The notes under the pieces: generated by a model
The model's input: the letters and a program-made list of their open reading frames with translations, nothing else
What the model was told of the DNA's origin: nothing
The model's database searches: none
In this document: one piece after another, positions 44,999 through 52,846 of the stretch
Position numbering within the stretch: position 1 is the stretch's first letter
How the letters are laid out: every line of letters begins with the position of its first letter
DNA from: Hymenobacter perfusus
Lineage (GTDB): Bacteria; Bacteroidota; Bacteroidia; Cytophagales; Hymenobacteraceae
DNA: 64,000 nt
NCBI RefSeq assembly: GCF_003944765.1
Contig: NZ_RWIU01000003.1
Coordinates: forward strand, 522,474 to 586,473
Direction of reading: 5' to 3'
Made by a program: the position numbers and the translations under genes

Positions 44999-46015
44999 CT
45001 ACTTAGCGGCCGGCTTTTTCTTGTTATCGGTGAGCATTGGCACAGCCGCCGAAGTAGAGGTGCCGGCCGCGTTAGTGGACGAAACACGCACGTAATACGA
45101 CGTGCTGGGTTCCAGATTGGGAATATCTACACTGTGGCTGGTGGTAGGAGCCGGCAGGTTGATAACCGTGCCCAGGGCTGAGGTTTTGCCGTACTCCACT
45201 TTGGTGGTGCCGGGGTTGGCCGTCTGGAACAGTACCGTGAAGCCGTTGCGGTAAATGTTGGTCGGAATAGGCTCCCCCTGAATGGCGGGCAGGCCTCCGG
45301 CCACCACGAAATCGGTGTAGAGGCGGGGCAACAGCTGGTAGCCGCCGGTGCCGTTCTGGGTGAACTGGCTCACGGTGCCAATCAGGTCAAACGTGCTGGT
45401 GGGCGGCGTTTTCTCCAGCAGCCCTTTCTCGCCCATGGAGGCCACGTTGATGCGCACGGGCGTGGCCCGCTGCCCGTTGAGAAGGTAGTTGGTGTTGCCT
45501 TTCAGGGCCTCAATGGGCGTTCCGGTGGCCGTAGTCAGGCTGGTCAGTCCCTTAATGCGGATCAGGCGGCCCTCGTACTCATCGGTAAATACGGTAGCCA
45601 GGTCGGCGGCTTCCACCTCAATGGGCACCACTGGGCGGCCGGAGGCAAGCTTCGTCACGCTGGCCACCGGGTCCATTTCCAGCAGGCCGTTATAATTCTT
45701 GAGCGTGCCGGTAATCTGCACACTGTCGCCGGGAATAAGGGCGTGCAGGTCGGTATTGGTGGTGGAAAAAACAGCCAGGCCGGCTTGCCGGTCCTGTACA
45801 AAACGCAGCTGCCCCAGCTCCGGGCCGTTGGTGACCACGCCCCGCACCGTAACCGTGGCTCCGGGGCCGGCTGCCCGGGCCGCCGTGAGGGTAGGCGGGG
45901 CAGGGGCCGGCGCGGCTGGCTGCGCGGCCGCTACTTTGGAGCGGGCCGACTGGCGTTGGGCCTGGGCCCCCAGTACCGTGGAAAACAGCAAAACAGAAAG
46001 TACTACTCGTTTCAT
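44999..46015 (-). CDS. Secreted OB-like plus FN3 protein, paralogue of the PLD protein N-terminus
   Basis: 338 residues from ATG 46015 with signal peptide (VLLFSTVLGAQAQ). After an Ala/Pro-rich stretch, the OB-like domain repeats that of the PLD gene almost block for block. Examples are TVTVRGVVTNGPELGQLRFVQDRQAGLAVFSTT, PGDSVQITGTLKNYNGLLEMDPVASVT and GGYQLLPRLYTDF. One fibronectin III domain follows (TSHSVDIPNLEPSTSYYVRVSSTNAAGTS). It stops just after FN3 with a Lys-rich tail (DNKKKPAAK) and has neither PLD nor sorting domain. It probably arose by tandem duplication and truncation or domain gain in the other copy. Confidence 0.83.
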   Translation of the reverse strand: MKRVVLSVLLFSTVLGAQAQRQSARSKVAAAQPAAPAPAPPTLTAARAAGPGATVTVRGVVTNGPELGQLRFVQDRQAGLAVFSTTNTDLHALIPGDSVQITGTLKNYNGLLEMDPVASVTKLASGRPVVPIEVEAADLATVFTDEYEGRLIRIKGLTSLTTATGTPIEALKGNTNYLLNGQRATPVRINVASMGEKGLLEKTPPTSTFDLIGTVSQFTQNGTGGYQLLPRLYTDFVVAGGLPAIQGEPIPTNIYRNGFTVLFQTANPGTTKVEYGKTSALGTVINLPAPTTSHSVDIPNLEPSTSYYVRVSSTNAAGTSTSAAVPMLTDNKKKPAAK

Positions 46016-46220
46016 GTGTAGAAGGGTGGTGGTGGGCTGACTGGCTACTAAAAAAGCAGGAAGTGACAATGCGAGCGTAAGCAGAACGGTACTGAAGCCA
46101 GCAGAGGTAAAAATACGCCTTTCGATTCCGAAAATCCTGCACTTTTTTCCGGCTCTGGGAAAAAAGCCGGTAGCAAAACGAGCCGGCCGCTTAGGCAGCA
46201 GCCGGCCCGTTGGCAGGGGG

Positions 46221-47249
46221 TTACAGAATGTTGACTTCGGGGTGCAGCTCGATGCCGAACTTCTCTCGCACCGAGGCTATAATATCGTGGGCCAGCTCCC
46301 GGATATCGTGGCCCTGGGCACCACCGTGGTTTACCAGCACCAGGGCCTGCTTATCGTGGACGCCGTGGGCCCCGCGCCGTAGCCCTTTCCAGCCGCACTG
46401 CTCAATAAGCCAGCCGGCGGGTACTTTCACGCCGCCCGGGACGGGGTAGCCCGGCAGGTCGGGGTACTGTGCTTTCAACTCATCGAACTTGCCTTGCGAC
46501 ACTTCCGGGTTCTTGAAGAACGAGCCGGCATTCCCGATCTGGGCCGGGTCGGGGAGTTTGCTGCGGCGGATCTGGATGACGGCTTCGCTGATCTGGCGCG
46601 GTGTGGGCTCGCCCCCGATGCCCATATCTTCCAGCGTAGTCTGGATGGCTCCGTAGCTCACGTTGGGCCGGGCCCGACGGTGCAGGCGCAGCACCACGCC
46701 GGTTACTACATACTGGTGTTTGAGCGGCCCTTTGAATATGCTTTCCCGGTAGCCAAAACCGCATTCCTGCGCCGAAAACGTGCGCAGCTGACCGGTAGTT
46801 ATTTCCACGGCTTCCAGGTGGTCGAAGGTGTCTTTCAGCTCCGCGCCGTAGGCCCCGATATTCTGGAGCGGAGCCGCGCCCACGGTACCCGGAATCAGCG
46901 ACAGGTTTTCGATGCCATTCAGCTCCTGACTGAGCGTGTACTGCACCAGCCCGTGCCACGACTCGCCGGCCCCGGCCCGTACCAGCGCCGAATCCTCCTC
47001 CTGATCCACGATTTCCAGCCCGTGAATCTCGTTCTTCAGCACCACGCCGTCGAAATCCTGGGTAAACAGCAGGTTGGACCCGCCGCCCAGAATCAGTTTC
47101 TCGGCCGCCTGTACCTGCGGTAAAGCCAGTAAGGCGCACAATTCTTCCACGGAAGAAAAACGAGCAAAAAGACGGGCCTTTACCTCGAGCCCGAACGTGT
47201 TGAAAGGGCGCAGGGAAACGTGGTGTTCAAGTACGGGAGCCGAAGCCAT
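46221..47249 (-). CDS. murB: UDP-N-acetylenolpyruvoylglucosamine reductase
   Basis: 342 residues, type I MurB. Reduces UDP-GlcNAc-enolpyruvate to UDP-MurNAc with NADPH and FAD in the cytoplasm. Motifs: FNTFGLEVKARLF at the start, LILGGGSNLLFTQDF (FAD), SLIPGTVGAAPLQNIGAYG, YRESIFKG, and the proton-donor Ser in GNAGSFFKNPEV. VPAGWLIEQCGWKG near the end is typical. It is preceded by a good promoter and stands alone. Confidence 0.97.
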   Translation of the reverse strand: MASAPVLEHHVSLRPFNTFGLEVKARLFARFSSVEELCALLALPQVQAAEKLILGGGSNLLFTQDFDGVVLKNEIHGLEIVDQEEDSALVRAGAGESWHGLVQYTLSQELNGIENLSLIPGTVGAAPLQNIGAYGAELKDTFDHLEAVEITTGQLRTFSAQECGFGYRESIFKGPLKHQYVVTGVVLRLHRRARPNVSYGAIQTTLEDMGIGGEPTPRQISEAVIQIRRSKLPDPAQIGNAGSFFKNPEVSQGKFDELKAQYPDLPGYPVPGGVKVPAGWLIEQCGWKGLRRGAHGVHDKQALVLVNHGGAQGHDIRELAHDIIASVREKFGIELHPEVNIL

Positions 47250-47275
47250 AGCAATGCAGAGCGAATGATGTGCGG

Positions 47276-47283
47276 CAAAGGTA
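47276..47283 (-). promoter_or_regulatory. -7 box of murB
   Basis: TACCTTTG on the minus strand, exact TAnnTTTG match, giving a leader of about 20 bases. The -33 element is weak. Confidence 0.6.
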
Positions 47284-47343
47284 GCCGTTTGGCTGCCTTA
47301 CACCTTCGGCCTGCCGCTGGTGCCGGAGTAGGCGGCTACCAAT

Positions 47344-47369
47344 AAAGGCCCGGGTGGGCCGGGCCTTTT
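47344..47369 (-). terminator. Hairpin after the sugar MFS gene
   Basis: AAAGGCCCG and CGGGCCTTT arms around GTGGGC, 30 bases beyond the stop of the MFS gene. Confidence 0.7.
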
Positions 47370-47398
47370 AAGTTTTTGGCGTTGCGTAGCCTCTGGGC

Positions 47399-48796
47399 TT
47401 ACCGCACCCGGTAGCCGCTCAGCGCGTAGTACAGTAGGTAAGCGTAGCACAGGGCGGGTAGTACAAACGCCACCCGCAGGCCGCCGCCGTGCGTGGCTAC
47501 CAGGCCCATCAGGGGCGGAATGATGGCCCCACCCACAATGGCCATAATCAGGTAGGAAGAACCTTGCTTGGTGAAGCGGCCCAGGCCGGTAATGGCCAGC
47601 GGAAACACTACCGGCCAGATAATGGAGTTGCACATACCGCACAGCACCACCAGCCACAGCGCCGTTTCGCCGCGGCTGAAGATGGAAAGCACCACGAACA
47701 GAGTGCCGGCCGCGCACACGCCCACCAGCAGCTTGCGGGCATTGAAACGACTCAGGAGTGGAATCCCGATAATACGGCCCACCATCAGCCCGAACCAATA
47801 GGATGCTACCAGCACCGCGCCTACCGCTTTGGTAAAGCCGGCGGTGGTATTAATGGGCTCGGGGGTGTTGCCGAACAGCGCGGCGGCCCAGTTGGTGGCC
47901 AGGCTCAGGCCGCGCACCAGCTCCTGTGTGAAGCCGCTGAGCTGGCTGATGCCCTGGGCCTCGCCGTAGCGAATTAGGAACGAGCCCAGGCCTACTTCCA
48001 CACCTACATAAGTGAAGATGGCCACTATACCGAGTACCAGGTGGCGGTAGTCGAGGGCGGAGCGGCGGCCGGTTTCGGCGGGAGCGGCGGCCGTTTCCTC
48101 ATCGGCCGGAATGCTCTCGATTTCGGGCAGGCGCACCAGGAAAAACAGCACCGCCAGCACGGCCAGAAAGGCGGCCAGCCCCAGGTACAGGGGCTTCACC
48201 AGCGTAGCTTCCTGGGTAAGGCGCTGCTCCAGCGGCAAAGCCGCCAACTGCGCCTTCAGTACGGCCGAGCCCCCGAACAGAATCAGGCCGCCAATGAGGG
48301 GCGAGATGGTGCCGCCCAGCCCGTTGGCTACGCCCACAATGCTCACCCGACTGGCGGCCGTGCGGGCCGGCCCCAGCACCGATACGTACGGGTTGGCCGC
48401 CACCTGCAGCAGCGTAACGCCCGCCCCCAGCAGCCCCAACGCCAGCAGAAATAACCCAAACGTGCGCGAGTTGGCAGCGGGTACGAACAGCAATGCCCCC
48501 ACGGCCATAATCAGCAGCCCCACCACAATGCCGCGCTTGAACCCTAGCTTCTCCAGCAGCCGCCCCGCTGGCAACGACATCAGGAAATACGCCCCAAAAA
48601 AGGCCGACTGCACCGCCGACGACTGCAGATCGGTGAGCTGGCACACGTCCTTGAGGTAGGGCATGAGCACGTCGTTGAAATTGGTAACGGCCCCGAAAAG
48701 GAAGAATAGGGTCGTCATCAGCACCATCGGGCCCACGTAGGAGCGGGTGGTGCCGGGCGCGAGGGTGGGGGTGGAGGAGGTAACCGGAGCGGCCAT
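47399..48796 (-). CDS. FucP/GluP-type sugar:proton symporter (MFS)
   Basis: 465 residues from ATG 48796 (MAAPVTSSTPTLAPG). Twelve helices of the fucose-glucose/galactose symporter group: FFLFGAVTNFNDVLMPYLKDV (helix 1, conserved Asn/Asp), SAFFGAYFLMSLPAGRLLEKLGFKRGIVVG, LQVAANPYVSVLGP and GVANGLGGTISPLIGG. It imports a hexose across the inner membrane; which one is not decided by sequence. A terminator-like hairpin sits 25 bases before the start codon, which may matter for its control. Confidence 0.9.
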   Translation of the reverse strand: MAAPVTSSTPTLAPGTTRSYVGPMVLMTTLFFLFGAVTNFNDVLMPYLKDVCQLTDLQSSAVQSAFFGAYFLMSLPAGRLLEKLGFKRGIVVGLLIMAVGALLFVPAANSRTFGLFLLALGLLGAGVTLLQVAANPYVSVLGPARTAASRVSIVGVANGLGGTISPLIGGLILFGGSAVLKAQLAALPLEQRLTQEATLVKPLYLGLAAFLAVLAVLFFLVRLPEIESIPADEETAAAPAETGRRSALDYRHLVLGIVAIFTYVGVEVGLGSFLIRYGEAQGISQLSGFTQELVRGLSLATNWAAALFGNTPEPINTTAGFTKAVGAVLVASYWFGLMVGRIIGIPLLSRFNARKLLVGVCAAGTLFVVLSIFSRGETALWLVVLCGMCNSIIWPVVFPLAITGLGRFTKQGSSYLIMAIVGGAIIPPLMGLVATHGGGLRVAFVLPALCYAYLLYYALSGYRVR

Positions 48797-48810
48797 AACA
48801 GGCGGGGGTG

Positions 48811-48844
48811 AGAGAAACAAAAAGCCGGCCCGTGAGGCCGGCTT
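48811..48844 (-). promoter_or_regulatory. Terminator-like hairpin in the leader of the sugar MFS gene
   Basis: 9-bp stem AAGCCGGCC/GGCCGGCTT with a 5-base loop, followed on the minus strand by TTTTGTTTCTC, then the ATG 25 bases further. No upstream minus-strand gene needs a terminator here. It may be an attenuator or the remnant of a lost gene. Confidence 0.55.
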
Positions 48845-49671
48845 AGCAATGCTACGGAGTTTTTGTCAGAAGTACAGAATGCCTTAATCATTACGGGCCG
48901 GCGTGGCCGACGGGCTTGCTGGGGCACGAGTCCGGCGCACCGGCCGCCGGCCTACCAGCGGGCAAACTGCACCTGCGCGTTCATGTAATTGATGGTGGTA
49001 CGGTAAGTAAAATAAAAGCTTTTTCTATTTTTTGGTGGGGAATAGTTGCGTTTACCCCTCAGAAATAGATGGAGGTGCATATAGACTTATAGCAGTTTCG
49101 CGAACGGTGTAGAGACGCGACACTTCGCGTCTTCTGATGCGAGCCGCCTCACTGAGGCCGTTCAACGTGGAGAAGCGAAGTGTCGCGTCTCCACTACAGC
49201 ACACGTACAGCGTTTACGAAACAGCTATATAAAGCAGTTACAGCATCAGTCATAGGCGGAAGCCACCCGCTGGTACAGAGCCTCATAGCCGTTGGCTCGT
49301 AGTTAGGCGTTAGTGGGTTGTACCTGTTCTGGGCGCTGCGTGAACACTTCGTTATTTGACAGTAAACGACTTATTTATAAAGCTCAGGATACATGTTACG
49401 TCCGGAAAATGCATAGTTCACGTCCGGACCGTGTAAATCATGTGGGCGGATTATGAAGCCTAATGATGAAATATCAGATATGTAGTGATTCTATTTAAAT
49501 TCATAAAGTGAACAATTGAGATATTAAATATAAATAATCATTTAATTTTTTTTTTGTAAATATATCATCCCATCTATGTGACGCAGTCGCACGTTGGCCA
49601 ACATCAGACCGTTGCGTAGGCCGAAAAGCAGATAGAGTAGGCATAGGATAGTGTTTTGTAAAAATTTTAGA
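48845..49671. other. Gene-poor, partly AT-rich stretch
   Basis: More than 800 bases without a convincing gene. It holds a decayed family A palindrome (49108-49195) and a pair of CACGTCCGGA/TACGTCCGGA direct repeats near 49398 and 49419. From about 49330 the base composition falls sharply in GC compared with flanking genes. A minus-strand frame at 49542-49808 exists but is the shadow of the small secreted peptide gene. Confidence 0.55.
49108..49195. repeat. Palindromic repeat, family A copy 3 (decayed)
   Basis: Left arm TGTAGAGACGCGACACTTCG is intact. The right arm (AGAAGCGAAGTGTCGCGTCT, then CCACTACA) carries several substitutions. Confidence 0.75.
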
Positions 49672-49875
49672 ATGAAAAATTTTAAATTTGCTGTAGCAGC
49701 TGCTATGACTTTGTCACTCGTATTCGGTACGGCAGTTTTCAATAAGGCATCAGCAAGGATAATGAATCCGGCTCCGCACACGGATGTATACATGCCTTGT
49801 GTAAACAATCAGACGGAAGTAGTAGAATACGGATGGTTTGGTCAAATCAAATCTGTAACTACCGTTGACTGTTAA
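49672..49875 (+). CDS. Small secreted peptide, function unknown
   Basis: 67 residues from ATG 49672. A clear signal peptide (MKNFKFAVAAAMTLSLVFGTAVF, likely cut near KASA) leaves a mature peptide of about 38 residues with two Cys (MPCVNN and terminal VDC). These could form one disulfide. AT-rich, unlike most of the window. I recognise no family; short Bacteroidota secreted peptides of the NVEALA kind have a similar layout but the sequence signature is absent. A strong hairpin lies 110 bases downstream. Confidence 0.65.
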   Translation: MKNFKFAVAAAMTLSLVFGTAVFNKASARIMNPAPHTDVYMPCVNNQTEVVEYGWFGQIKSVTTVDC

Positions 49876-49987
49876 TTGTAGGTAGATGAGTGATTTTGTA
49901 TTTTGTAGGAAAAAAACAAAATACAGCAGGGTTTTACTTTCGAAAAGATTCTGTCTAAAGCGAATTGATTCTCTGCTTTGCTAAGCA

Positions 49988-50030
49988 TACAGGCATCAGA
50001 TTTCCTCCAGAGGAGAGTCTGATGCCTGTA
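49988..50030. terminator. Strong two-step hairpin before the gene at 50055
   Basis: Outer 13-bp perfect arms (TACAGGCATCAGA and TCTGATGCCTGTA) enclose an inner CCTC/GGAG pair. No T run follows on the plus strand, so it may be a leader structure or a rho-dependent end rather than a classic terminator. Confidence 0.55.
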
Positions 50031-50054
50031 CTATGCGCTGACTAAATAATATAC

Positions 50055-51011
50055 ATGTTTCAAGTGATTTACGCTGCTTTGTTCTGGTGTTTCCTCCAGG
50101 CGCCCGTTTATAAAGCATTGATTGTGGATGCTAAAACGGGACAGCCTGTTGAATTTGCTGCCGTTGAACAGTTAGATGACCGAGGAATAATTGGTGGGTT
50201 AACAGCAAGCAGTCACGGGGAATTCTCTCTGCCCAGCCCAACGGTTCATATTCGGGTGAGCAGGCTTGGATATACCCCCTTGGAAGTGACCCGGCTTGCT
50301 CGCTCCGACAACCGCCCGGATACTATCCGTCTGTTTCCGCAAGCCACCGCCTTGCAGGAAATACTGGTGCGGCCCGGTCGGCCTGTTACCTTGGCTACCT
50401 TTCCCGACGGCGGTCGGTTAATCGGCTCAGGGTTGTTGCCAGGGCAGGCAGTGGCCGTGCTTTTGCGGCCGGACCGCCGCACGACAGCCACTGCGTTGCA
50501 ATTGATGACTTTGCGCCTCTACCTGGCTGAGCGGCCTAAGGAAGGTCGTTTGCGCATTCGGCTGCTCAACGTGATTGGGGGAGGCGATGAACAGAACCCG
50601 CCCCGGCCCGGAGTTGTGGATTTGCTGCCGACGCCGATGGTGTACGGCTTGCGAGAGTTAGCCGATCTGCCCGGCAAAACCCTGACGCTGAATTTGGCAT
50701 CGTATAGCCTGACGGTACCTGCCGAGGGCGTGTACGTGATGGTGGAATGTTTGCTGACGAATCCGGATCTGGTGCTGGAATCTGTGAAACTACAACCTGG
50801 CAAAAAGCCACAACTACTCATAAAAGCCCACACGGCTACAAAAGAATCCGTCGTGGCTTTTACTCCTCTGACGGTATATCCAAAATTGACGGCGAATTAT
50901 GCTGTGCCCACCAATACCATCTGGTATCGAACAGGTGCTACTACCTCCTGGGTACAACGCATCACGCATTCTTACAGTGTTCGAATGGAATTGGACGCAC
51001 TCCAGGACTAG
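50055..51011 (+). CDS. Envelope protein with carboxypeptidase-regulatory-like (CarbopepD_reg) domain
   Basis: 318 residues with a short N-terminal hydrophobic segment (VIYAALFWCFLQAPVY). Residues about 18-100 match the CarbopepD_reg_2 beta-sandwich that opens many TonB-dependent receptors: KALIVDAKTGQPVEFAAVEQLDDRGIIGGLTASSHGEFSL, VSRLGYTPLEV. What follows (about 100-318) has no plug or barrel and is a beta-rich region I do not recognise (LRIRLLNVIGG..., GVYVMVECLLTNPD). Possibly a surface or periplasmic structural protein. The next gene starts 20 bases on and is probably cotranscribed. Confidence 0.7.
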   Translation: MFQVIYAALFWCFLQAPVYKALIVDAKTGQPVEFAAVEQLDDRGIIGGLTASSHGEFSLPSPTVHIRVSRLGYTPLEVTRLARSDNRPDTIRLFPQATALQEILVRPGRPVTLATFPDGGRLIGSGLLPGQAVAVLLRPDRRTTATALQLMTLRLYLAERPKEGRLRIRLLNVIGGGDEQNPPRPGVVDLLPTPMVYGLRELADLPGKTLTLNLASYSLTVPAEGVYVMVECLLTNPDLVLESVKLQPGKKPQLLIKAHTATKESVVAFTPLTVYPKLTANYAVPTNTIWYRTGATTSWVQRITHSYSVRMELDALQD

Positions 51012-51031
51012 CCCGGATTCAAAGAAAAAAA

Positions 51032-51604
51032 ATGAAACAGATGTACTCTAACAAATTGGGCACGATGCTGGGATATGGCAGCCTATTGGCGTTACTGTCG
51101 TTACTGCTGTTTATGGGAAGAACCATCAGTCGGGACTTTTATGCTTCTCCTTTTCTGTACATGACCTTATTAGGTATTGGTGCTGGTTTGATGGTGGTAC
51201 TCCTGTATCGGAGCCTGCGGCTTGGTGCAAACGAACAGGAATGTCGAAAAGCATCTTTCTTTCTCCGGAATGGTATCGGGGCTGCTGTGCTGGGTGTTTT
51301 GCTCAGCACCGCCTGCGTATTCGTGTATGGCCGGCAGATAGATGACTATTATGTGCGGCGGCTGGATTGGGAAGCCCGCAAAATCGATTCGGTAGCAAAT
51401 ATGACCCAGCGGGTAAAAGCAGAAGCGCTGCAGATGCAGCGAGGCTTTGACGAAGCAGGCTTAGAAGAATGGATGGTTGCCTGCGCGACTTTACTGGGTG
51501 CCTTGGTGGCCCTGGGAGGATGTTTGCCGTTTGTGCTGGAGTATAAACCGGAGAAAGTAGCACGGGCGAGTCGGGTGACTTCTTTACCGGGGTCAGTGGT
51601 GTAG
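51032..51604 (+). CDS. Four-helix membrane protein, possibly DUF4199-like
   Basis: 190 residues from ATG 51032, 20 bases after the previous stop. Helices at about 10-28 (GYGSLLALLSLLLFMG), 40-60, 80-103 (GIGAAVLGVLLSTACVFVYG) and 150-170. Between the third and fourth is an amphipathic charged stretch (DDYYVRRLDWEARKIDSVANMTQRVKAEALQMQRGFDEAG). This layout recalls DUF4199 membrane proteins of Bacteroidota, but the match is by shape, not by certain motifs. Function unknown. Confidence 0.6.
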   Translation: MKQMYSNKLGTMLGYGSLLALLSLLLFMGRTISRDFYASPFLYMTLLGIGAGLMVVLLYRSLRLGANEQECRKASFFLRNGIGAAVLGVLLSTACVFVYGRQIDDYYVRRLDWEARKIDSVANMTQRVKAEALQMQRGFDEAGLEEWMVACATLLGALVALGGCLPFVLEYKPEKVARASRVTSLPGSVV

Positions 51605-51662
51605 GGCCTGCCTGCAGAAGGGGATAGGATACTTCTACCTGTTGCCGCTCACCACTGGCGCG

Positions 51663-52709
51663 CTACAGCGGAAACTGCCGGCGCAGCTGCTGGTAGCCGG
51701 GGTGGTCATCGAGGCTGGTGAGGCTCTCGAACATGCTGATGAAGGTGCGCACCAGCTCGGGGTCGGTGGTTTGCAGGGCTCGGGCCTCGGCCACTTTATC
51801 GAGGTTGTACTGGCCCAGAAACACCACCAGCGCCCGGAATGGCTCCTTAGCCTCGGCATCGAAGCGCAACAGCAGCTGTAACGGCAGCACCGGCACCAAC
51901 TGGTGCACGCCCAGGCCGGCGGCCCGCTGCTCGGGGTGCTCCGAGAGCGTCTGGAAGGCGTCGTCGAGCTGGCGCAGGGTGGCTTGGTGCTGAGCCCGGT
52001 GCTCCTCCCAGTACTCGGGGGAAATGGTATCGGCATCGGGGTGAAACTGCTGCCACACGCCCTGCACAAAGTGGTGCAGGCGGCCGTGCTGGTCGGCGGT
52101 GGGGGGGAGGGTTTCGGGGGCTTCGTCGGCGGCCAGGGTGGCCAGGTAGAACTCGCGCGAATCCCGGGCACGGTCCAGCAGCAAGTCGTGAATCCGGTCG
52201 GTGAGGGCGCGCATTTCGCGCTGGTTAAGCTCGGGGCGGTGGTGGCGGGCGTAAAAGGTGCCAATGGCGGCCGAGTCGGTGAGCAGGGCCAAGTACTCGC
52301 TGCCGGCAGCCTGCTCCAGAAACTCGGCCATGCGCTGCATAATCGGCTGAAACCCCTTGTACAGCTCCCTCGTGGCGTCGCTGATGGTGACTACGGCGCT
52401 CTGAATTTGTTCTTCCACCACGTTGGAGCGCTCCACCAGCTGGCGGGTTTCCTGGGCCAGCTGCCGGGTTTCGCTCGTGAGCTGGTGCATCTGCTGCATG
52501 GCCTGATCGGAGTTGCGGGAGGCTTCATCGGCCGCCTTCCAGCTCTGAAATGCCACGAACAGCCCCAGAAACGAGGCCACGCTGCCCACAATGGAGTAGT
52601 GGCCGTTCAGCGCGTCGTAGGCCGTGAGGCCCAGCACGGCCAGGGCCAGAAACAGCACCAGGTAAAACAGGGAGTTTTTGTTGGGGTCGAATAGAAAAGA
52701 GGCACGCAT
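51663..52709 (-). CDS. Membrane-anchored coiled-coil protein of unknown function
   Basis: 348 residues. Two N-terminal helices (SLFYLVLFLALAVLGLTAY and SIVGSVASFLGLFVAF) then a Gln/Glu-rich coiled coil at about 60-115 (QAMQQMHQLTSETRQLAQETRQLVERSNVVEEQIQSA). A largely helical soluble domain of about 230 residues ends the protein. It resembles membrane-bound sensors with a heptad stalk, but no kinase, nuclease or chemotaxis motif is seen. It is convergent with the gene at 51032 and divergent from the THUMP methyltransferase. Confidence 0.65.
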   Translation of the reverse strand: MRASFLFDPNKNSLFYLVLFLALAVLGLTAYDALNGHYSIVGSVASFLGLFVAFQSWKAADEASRNSDQAMQQMHQLTSETRQLAQETRQLVERSNVVEEQIQSAVVTISDATRELYKGFQPIMQRMAEFLEQAAGSEYLALLTDSAAIGTFYARHHRPELNQREMRALTDRIHDLLLDRARDSREFYLATLAADEAPETLPPTADQHGRLHHFVQGVWQQFHPDADTISPEYWEEHRAQHQATLRQLDDAFQTLSEHPEQRAAGLGVHQLVPVLPLQLLLRFDAEAKEPFRALVVFLGQYNLDKVAEARALQTTDPELVRTFISMFESLTSLDDHPGYQQLRRQFPL

Positions 52710-52846
52710 GGCGCAAAGATGCAGATTGCCGCCGGTTGTGGGGCGCGGAGCGAAGCCAGGGCCGCTACCCGCAAAAGCTATGCAGCAGAAGCGGGCTTCT
52801 TTGCCGACCTTTGCGGCTTCACTTTTGCCACCGTTCCCGCATTTCT

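Noticed and set aside
49542..49808. 88-codon minus-strand frame in the AT-rich stretch
   Set aside because: It overlaps the small secreted peptide gene in antisense. The plus-strand gene has a textbook signal peptide, whereas this frame has no start signal.
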